Shown piece by piece: positions 59,960 through 64,000 of a DNA stretch of 64,000 nt. Position numbers and translations under genes: made by a program. The stretch's first letter is position 1. Each line of letters opens with the position of its first letter. A model generated the notes under the pieces. That model was not told the origin of the DNA, made no database searches, and saw only the letters and a program-made list of their open reading frames with translations. Source of the DNA: Mycetocola lacteus (GTDB lineage Bacteria; Actinomycetota; Actinomycetes; Actinomycetales; Microbacteriaceae). The DNA lies in NCBI RefSeq assembly GCF_003667575.1, contig NZ_RCUY01000001.1, positions 124,001 through 188,000 on the forward strand. Direction: 5' to 3'.

Positions 59960-60691
59960 ATGACTGCTTCTGGTGCCCGCGAGATCGAACGCAAATATGA
60001 CGTCCCCGATGCGGCGGTGCTGCCGGATCTGACCGCTGCGGTCCCCGGCCTGCTGGCCGACGCTCCCCACACGTTTGAGCTGGCCGCAACCTATCTGGAC
60101 ACCGCGGACGGTGACCTGGCCCGTGCCCGCACCGCGCTGCGACGCCGCGAGGGCGGGCACGATGCCGGCTGGCACATCAAGGCCGACACCCCGCAGGGAC
60201 GATTCGAGACTCAGTGGCCGCTGGACGAGCCGGTCGATTCCGCTTCCTCTTCCTCAATCGATGAGGCCTCGGCTGCGGCAGCCGTGGGATCGGCGACTAA
60301 CGGGTATTCCGCCGACGCAACCCCGGTCGTGATCCCCGAGGTCATCCGCACCGAGCTGGCCACCCGGCTGGGCCTGGATGACGCGATCTTCGCCCCGATT
60401 GCGATCCTGCGCACCACCCGCACCATCGTGACCCTCCGCGACTCCGACGGCAACGTTCGGGTCGAGATCGCCGATGACACGGTCATCGCCCACGACGTTT
60501 CCGCCGACATCACCCGCACCTGGCGCGAGTGGGAGGCCGAATTCCTGCCGCTGCCCGGTGCCACCGCAAACGACGAGGCCGCCGAAGCCGAGGCGAACAC
60601 CCTGCTCGGAGCGGTCGAGGCTCGCCTGGCCGAGGCCGGCGCGGTCGCCGCCTCCTCGCACTCGAAGATCGCCCGCGCGCTGGGCCGCTAG
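59960..60691 (+). CDS. CYTH-domain protein
   Basis: 243-residue member of the CYTH/triphosphate tunnel metalloenzyme superfamily. The signature EIERKYDVPD begins at residue 8, followed by ATYLDTADGDLARARTALRR and later alternating charged residues of the tunnel (WREWEAEF, the usual E-x-E near the end). Substrates in the family are triphosphates, polyphosphate or thiamine triphosphate; not determinable here. A Ser/Ala-rich insertion lies at about residues 93-120. Likely leaderless (CACACT 6 nt before the ATG). Its stop overlaps the convergent membrane-protein stop. Confidence 0.88.
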   Translation: MTASGAREIERKYDVPDAAVLPDLTAAVPGLLADAPHTFELAATYLDTADGDLARARTALRRREGGHDAGWHIKADTPQGRFETQWPLDEPVDSASSSSIDEASAAAAVGSATNGYSADATPVVIPEVIRTELATRLGLDDAIFAPIAILRTTRTIVTLRDSDGNVRVEIADDTVIAHDVSADITRTWREWEAEFLPLPGATANDEAAEAEANTLLGAVEARLAEAGAVAASSHSKIARALGR

Positions 60692-61800
60692 CCCTCCACC
60701 GCTACCCAGGTGGCGGCAGTGTCCACCGCATCATGAGGAGCGCTCTCCGGTGCCCCGATGTGGCCCCAGGCCGCGGCGAGCGTGCACAGGACAATAACCG
60801 CGGTGGCGATCAGCAGCGTCCACGTGGATCGGGTGCGCCGGATCCACCAGGCGACCACCGCACACACCAGGGCCGCTCCAGCAAATGCGGTGATGGCCAG
60901 GCTGGGAACCTGATCGGGTGACAGGGTTTTGGGGGCGGTGAGTCCGAGTCCAAAGGTCGCGATCCGATCGTGGGAAAGCAGCCACGCTATCCCCGCCATG
61001 AGCAGCGCGGCCATGCTCAGGGCGTAGGCCGCACGCTGGGCCCCGGCTCGCGAGTGATGCCGAATATCCGGGGCGTCTCGATGGGCGAAGACGCGGGCGC
61101 TGGCGCGTAAACCAACAACAAGATACAGGGAGAACACGTATCCGGCGATGCCGGCCCACCCGGCACCCACCATGAGGATCAGCAGCTGAAACACGGCAAA
61201 ATCGCCGAGGAAATAGGTGCTCTCGTCCGCGGTCAGGATGATTCCCGCAGGAACCCCTACCCCGATCACAACCATCACCGGTGTGAGGATGCGCCAAACC
61301 AGGTAGCGACGTGCCGTGGATTCGCGCTCGGGTTGACACAGAACGACCGCCACAAGAGCCCAGACGACCAGGGTACCGGCCCCTACCAAAATGGTAGGCC
61401 ATCCGGTTTCGGGGTTCTCAGACTGCCCAGCTGGGGGAAGCAGCGTGTGCGCAACCGCCTCAATCGTGCTGAGCGTCAGCACAGGTGCGCCCGCGGAGCA
61501 TCCCAGCAGAATGGCCGCCACAAGGACGAGACGGCGGTGGGTGTTACTCAGGCGTCGGATGGTGTTTGCTGCGTGCGCGACCACGATCGATCCCAGCAGA
61601 ATGACCAGCGCACTCATGCTGACCGCTAGCCCGGTGACGCTATCACGACCCGCAATCTGCGGCACCGCCAGGCCGAGCAGAATGATGACGGTCCCGGCGA
61701 CGGTCCCGATCAGTGTCAACCGTGCCTGACGCCAGCCGCGCTGAAGCGCACGGTGGTCCCGAACCGTGTCCGGAGTGATGAGCGCAACGGTGTCAACCAT
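60688..61800 (-). CDS. Multi-pass membrane protein of unknown function
   Basis: 370 residues with about nine or ten predicted membrane helices, for example LIGTVAGTVIILLGLAVPQI, MSALVILLGSIVVAHAANTI and LLILMVGAGWAGIAGYVFSL. No transporter motif is recognised. Start ATG at 61800 (MVDTVALITPDTVRDHRALQ) is supported by TACGCT 6 nt upstream; a longer frame to 61860 is possible but would begin in front of that box. It lies beside the second toxin-like locus on the same strand, 76 bp downstream, so a role as a further immunity or accessory membrane protein is conceivable but unproven. Confidence 0.7.
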   Translation of the reverse strand: MVDTVALITPDTVRDHRALQRGWRQARLTLIGTVAGTVIILLGLAVPQIAGRDSVTGLAVSMSALVILLGSIVVAHAANTIRRLSNTHRRLVLVAAILLGCSAGAPVLTLSTIEAVAHTLLPPAGQSENPETGWPTILVGAGTLVVWALVAVVLCQPERESTARRYLVWRILTPVMVVIGVGVPAGIILTADESTYFLGDFAVFQLLILMVGAGWAGIAGYVFSLYLVVGLRASARVFAHRDAPDIRHHSRAGAQRAAYALSMAALLMAGIAWLLSHDRIATFGLGLTAPKTLSPDQVPSLAITAFAGAALVCAVVAWWIRRTRSTWTLLIATAVIVLCTLAAAWGHIGAPESAPHDAVDTAATWVAVEG

Positions 61801-61806
61801 GCGCCG

Positions 61807-61812
61807 AGCGTA
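61807..61812 (-). promoter_or_regulatory. -10 box TACGCT of the 61800 membrane protein gene
   Basis: On the minus strand TACGCT is followed by CGGCGC (6 nt) and ATG; leaderless spacing. Confidence 0.45.
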
Positions 61813-61876
61813 CAGCACCGCCCCCGGTGGCCTGCAACCCCCGGAAGGCGCTGGTTTCATACCATTCGAGCGTCCG

Positions 61877-62668
61877 CTAGGTGCCGGTGACCACCGCCAA
61901 CGCGCTCCGCGGATCGGTCAGGAGGTGTCTCTGCTCCGCATGGTCGCGAAAATAGATGATGATCTCCGCCACCGTTACCGGGTCCGAGGCCAACTGCGAT
62001 TGTCCACGAACGTACATGGAACCGTCGGCATCCGAGATCATAACAACACGAGCGCGGGTCACCACGCCTACAGAAATCGCTCGCAGATCTTCCCACAAGA
62101 TCAGTGTCACCTTGGCGTGTTGAGGCTCTCTCCAACGCAGCCCGACGGGTGATACTTCCAGACCGCGAGGACCAGGGACAAGTAGCCGTCGAAGTAGATA
62201 AGCCAGAAGCCCAGTACCAATACCGGTCGTAACAACCCCAGCGACGAAGCCGCCCGAGCGGTAATTGGCTCCGCCAGGCTTGGTCTGAAAGATCGGCTCC
62301 CACCCGGGAAGTACCCAACTCGCACAGAGCACAACTCCGAACGCGGTAAATGCAAGAAGGCTCAACACCAAGAGAATTCGTGGCACACGCTGCGGGGAAA
62401 ACACGAGTGGCCCGGTATTTGGAACTCGGATCGAACCAGCTCGGATCCTCAGCGACGCATAAATCCCCGCCCCAGCGACAAAGCATCCCGTGAGCGCAAA
62501 AAGCCACATAGCCAGAGTGAAGGCTGCACTAGAGCTCGTCTGAGCGAGCGTGCCGGCGACTCCCCCAAAAACCGCTCCCAGAACGAAAACCATAATCGGC
62601 GGGCGCAACTTCAGGTAGTCGTGATCAGGCACAATTCGCGGGTTACGAACCCTAATACGGACCGTCAT
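61877..62668 (-). CDS. Four-helix membrane protein, candidate immunity factor
   Basis: 263 residues: basic N-terminus (MTVRIRVRNPR), four membrane helices at about residues 24-44, 50-73, 96-117 and 139-165, then a soluble C-terminal domain of about 95 residues (VTLILWEDLRAISVGVVTRA ... IIYFRDHAEQRHLL) of the kind seen in bacterial PH-like proteins. It starts 18 nt after the stop of the WXG-like toxin gene on the same strand, the position of an immunity gene, and a membrane location fits a toxin with a hydrophobic tail. No clear ribosome site. Function inferred from position only. Confidence 0.6.
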   Translation of the reverse strand: MTVRIRVRNPRIVPDHDYLKLRPPIMVFVLGAVFGGVAGTLAQTSSSAAFTLAMWLFALTGCFVAGAGIYASLRIRAGSIRVPNTGPLVFSPQRVPRILLVLSLLAFTAFGVVLCASWVLPGWEPIFQTKPGGANYRSGGFVAGVVTTGIGTGLLAYLLRRLLVPGPRGLEVSPVGLRWREPQHAKVTLILWEDLRAISVGVVTRARVVMISDADGSMYVRGQSQLASDPVTVAEIIIYFRDHAEQRHLLTDPRSALAVVTGT

Positions 62669-62686
62669 CTACCAATGCTCGCTGAC

Positions 62687-63847
62687 CTATCCAAAGACAT
62701 ATCCGAAATCACCATTATCGATCGCTTCTCGAACATCGAGCGGTACACCGTTTTCCCAACCGCTTTTAACCGCGTATCCCCCCAGCACTGCCACGGCTGC
62801 AACAATAAGCGTCAATGCGACCGGTGGCAACGCAGTCCCAGGAGCCGCTGCTCCCAGAACTGCAGGCACGCCGTACCCGGCGACTGTCCCCAACCCAGCA
62901 CCGCTTAGCCCACCGACAAGTTCAGCCGACCAAGACCCTCCAGCCCCGACAATAGCCATCCCAATCGCTACATCGATAGCCGGTCCGGCCAGCGGGACGA
63001 CTTTGGTACCCACGCGGATTTTTTGGAGTTCGGCGCGGAGCGCGCTGCTTCTGATCCCGAGGTCTTGCTTCGAGAGTCCTTTGATCGTTGCACGTCGAGC
63101 AGGGTTATTTGAGCGTGCACGGGCGTTGAAGGTTTTGTAGTTTTCCGTTGCGATTCGTGCTTCCTCCGCATAAATCGGCTCATAGAAATTCCAACGACGC
63201 TGGGTATCGTCGAGATAGAACCCTCGGACAAATTCGTTGCCGAGCTGAAGTTTCGCGTAGGCATCGGCGAGGGGTTTGAACTCTTCCAAACGGGCAATGA
63301 ACCCGCCCAGGTGCTCGGCAATCCAAACGTCCAGATCCGAATGCCAGACCTCAACATCGGTCTCGATCTTTCGATACCTGGCTATCGCGATTTGATACAT
63401 TTCGGACGTCATGGGGACCAGGCACTCGCCGTTTGGGCCTACCTCCGTGTATGCCGGTGTTGGCGTACCTGCCGGAGCCATGAATTGTCTCGGGGCCAGG
63501 GGTGGTGCAATACTGTTGCCCGCCACAACCAAGTAGCTCTCGAGAGCGTCACTCGCCCAATCGGCAAACTTGTCACGTCCCCGTTCGAGTCGGCGTGCAT
63601 ATGCTCGAATTGCCGAGGCCGCATCGGCGACATAGTTATCAACCGGATCGATGCCCTGCGCGATCACCGCGGCCGCCTGCCGAAAGGCATCCCCACCCTC
63701 GCCCTGCCAATAGTCCAGCGAGTCGATTGACATGTTCAGTAAGCCGTTATGGAGCGTATTAACGGCATTGTTGAGCCCGGGATCAAGCCAATCGGCCAGG
63801 GTATACAGCGCCGCACTATCACCCGAGATCGTCAAATCAATACCCAT
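62687..63847 (-). CDS. WXG-like N-terminus with glycine-rich hydrophobic C-terminus, candidate type VII toxin
   Basis: 386 residues. The N-terminal domain has the two-helix WXG100 layout with the turn DYWQGEGGDAF (Trp47-Gln-Gly49), then a long helical middle (about 110-265) and a C-terminal region of Gly/Ala-rich hydrophobic segments at about 285-370 (GPAIDVAIGMAIVGAGGSW, SGAGLGTVAGYGVPAVLGAA, ALTLIVAAVAVLGGYAV), ending in a short polar tail. Such tails are typical of membrane-damaging polymorphic toxins. The ATG overlaps the stop of the upstream partner gene by one base (TGATG). Secretion by an ESX system is inferred from the WXG motif; none is encoded in the window. Confidence 0.7.
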   Translation of the reverse strand: MGIDLTISGDSAALYTLADWLDPGLNNAVNTLHNGLLNMSIDSLDYWQGEGGDAFRQAAAVIAQGIDPVDNYVADAASAIRAYARRLERGRDKFADWASDALESYLVVAGNSIAPPLAPRQFMAPAGTPTPAYTEVGPNGECLVPMTSEMYQIAIARYRKIETDVEVWHSDLDVWIAEHLGGFIARLEEFKPLADAYAKLQLGNEFVRGFYLDDTQRRWNFYEPIYAEEARIATENYKTFNARARSNNPARRATIKGLSKQDLGIRSSALRAELQKIRVGTKVVPLAGPAIDVAIGMAIVGAGGSWSAELVGGLSGAGLGTVAGYGVPAVLGAAAPGTALPPVALTLIVAAVAVLGGYAVKSGWENGVPLDVREAIDNGDFGYVFG

Positions 63848-64000
63848 CAGTCGGTCCAGTCTGCGGCAAACCGGTTGAGCGAATCGACGATGTCGTCCTC
63901 GGTCCGCATCACGTCATCGAGTGCGGCAGTGGCTACGGCGGTGAGGCCCACCGCGGCGGCGGCACTCATCCGGGCGGCCTCGCTGATGAATTCAACAATT
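63847..64000 (-). CDS. Small helical partner of the WXG-like protein (C-terminal part, cut by window edge)
   Basis: The last 51 residues of a gene running in from beyond base 64000, beginning VEFISEAARMSAAAAVGLTA after the cut and ending RFAADWTD. It is helical and Ala-rich, similar in style to the 46100 partner gene, and overlaps the downstream gene as TGATG. It probably corresponds to an EspC/WXG100-like partner, but the missing N-terminus prevents a firm call. Confidence 0.55.
   Translation of the reverse strand, partial: IVEFISEAARMSAAAAVGLTAVATAALDDVMRTEDDIVDSLNRFAADWTD

Overview
The window is high-GC DNA with dense genes, short intergenic gaps, frequent ATGA/GTGA/TTGA stop-start overlaps, GTG and TTG starts, and many genes whose start codon lies 6-7 nt behind a TANNNT -10 box (leaderless promoters). 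Gene content and order point to an actinobacterium, most likely a member of the Microbacteriaceae; the genus cannot be told from the sequence alone. From memory, several blocks match conserved actinobacterial order known from Mycobacterium tuberculosis: uvrD2-nudC ... adnB-adnA ... DUF3107 - ferritin-like protein - DEAD-box helicase (1-13.5 kb), stress membrane protein - MgtE/CBS - DUF1003 - mrp and tatB - O-methyltransferase (38.8-51.5 kb), and dapE/dapD (57.6-59.8 kb). No rRNA, tRNA, CRISPR array or insertion sequence was seen.

Layout. 1-18.4 kb: genome maintenance (UvrD2-like helicase, NudC, the AdnAB helicase-nuclease pair, a DEAD-box helicase), a phosphotransferase-fold protein without its catalytic residues, PHP and endonuclease/exonuclease/phosphatase proteins, an unknown two-gene pair, and PepP. 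18.4-22.1 kb: one apparent operon read from a strong promoter: a 31-codon leader ORF, a lipoprotein, a peptidoglycan-binding membrane-fusion protein, an ABC ATPase and an FtsX-type permease. 22.2-28.7 kb: alpha-glucoside utilisation (LacI regulator, GH13 glucosidase, lipoprotein binding protein, two permeases). 28.7-37.2 kb: a phosphonate island with two divergent arms; one has a FAD oxidoreductase, a PhnD-PhnC-PhnE importer and a sortase-anchored metallophosphoesterase, the other a GntR regulator and two tandem PhnX-like hydrolases, the second with altered key residues. 37.2-38.7 kb: luciferase-like monooxygenase and GNAT acetyltransferase.

38.8-51.5 kb: the conserved mrp and tatB neighbourhoods are separated by about 7.5 kb of accessory genes: a 940-residue repeat protein and a type VII-secretion-style toxin locus (YbaB-like protein, small helical partner, nuclease toxin) followed by four tandem paralogous YezG-like immunity genes and the remnant of a fifth. 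51.6-56.9 kb: ChvE/GguAB-type sugar importer with its LacI regulator and two palindromic operators. 57.1-60.7 kb: DUF3117, dapE/dapD (lysine/diaminopimelate synthesis) and a CYTH protein. 60.7-64 kb: a multi-pass membrane protein and a second type VII toxin-like locus (WXG-like protein with a hydrophobic glycine-rich tail, a four-helix membrane protein as candidate immunity factor, and a partner gene cut by the window end).

The parts most worth following up are the toxin locus with its decaying immunity array, the phosphonate island with a diverged PhnX-like duplicate, and the leader ORF of the lipoprotein/ABC operon.
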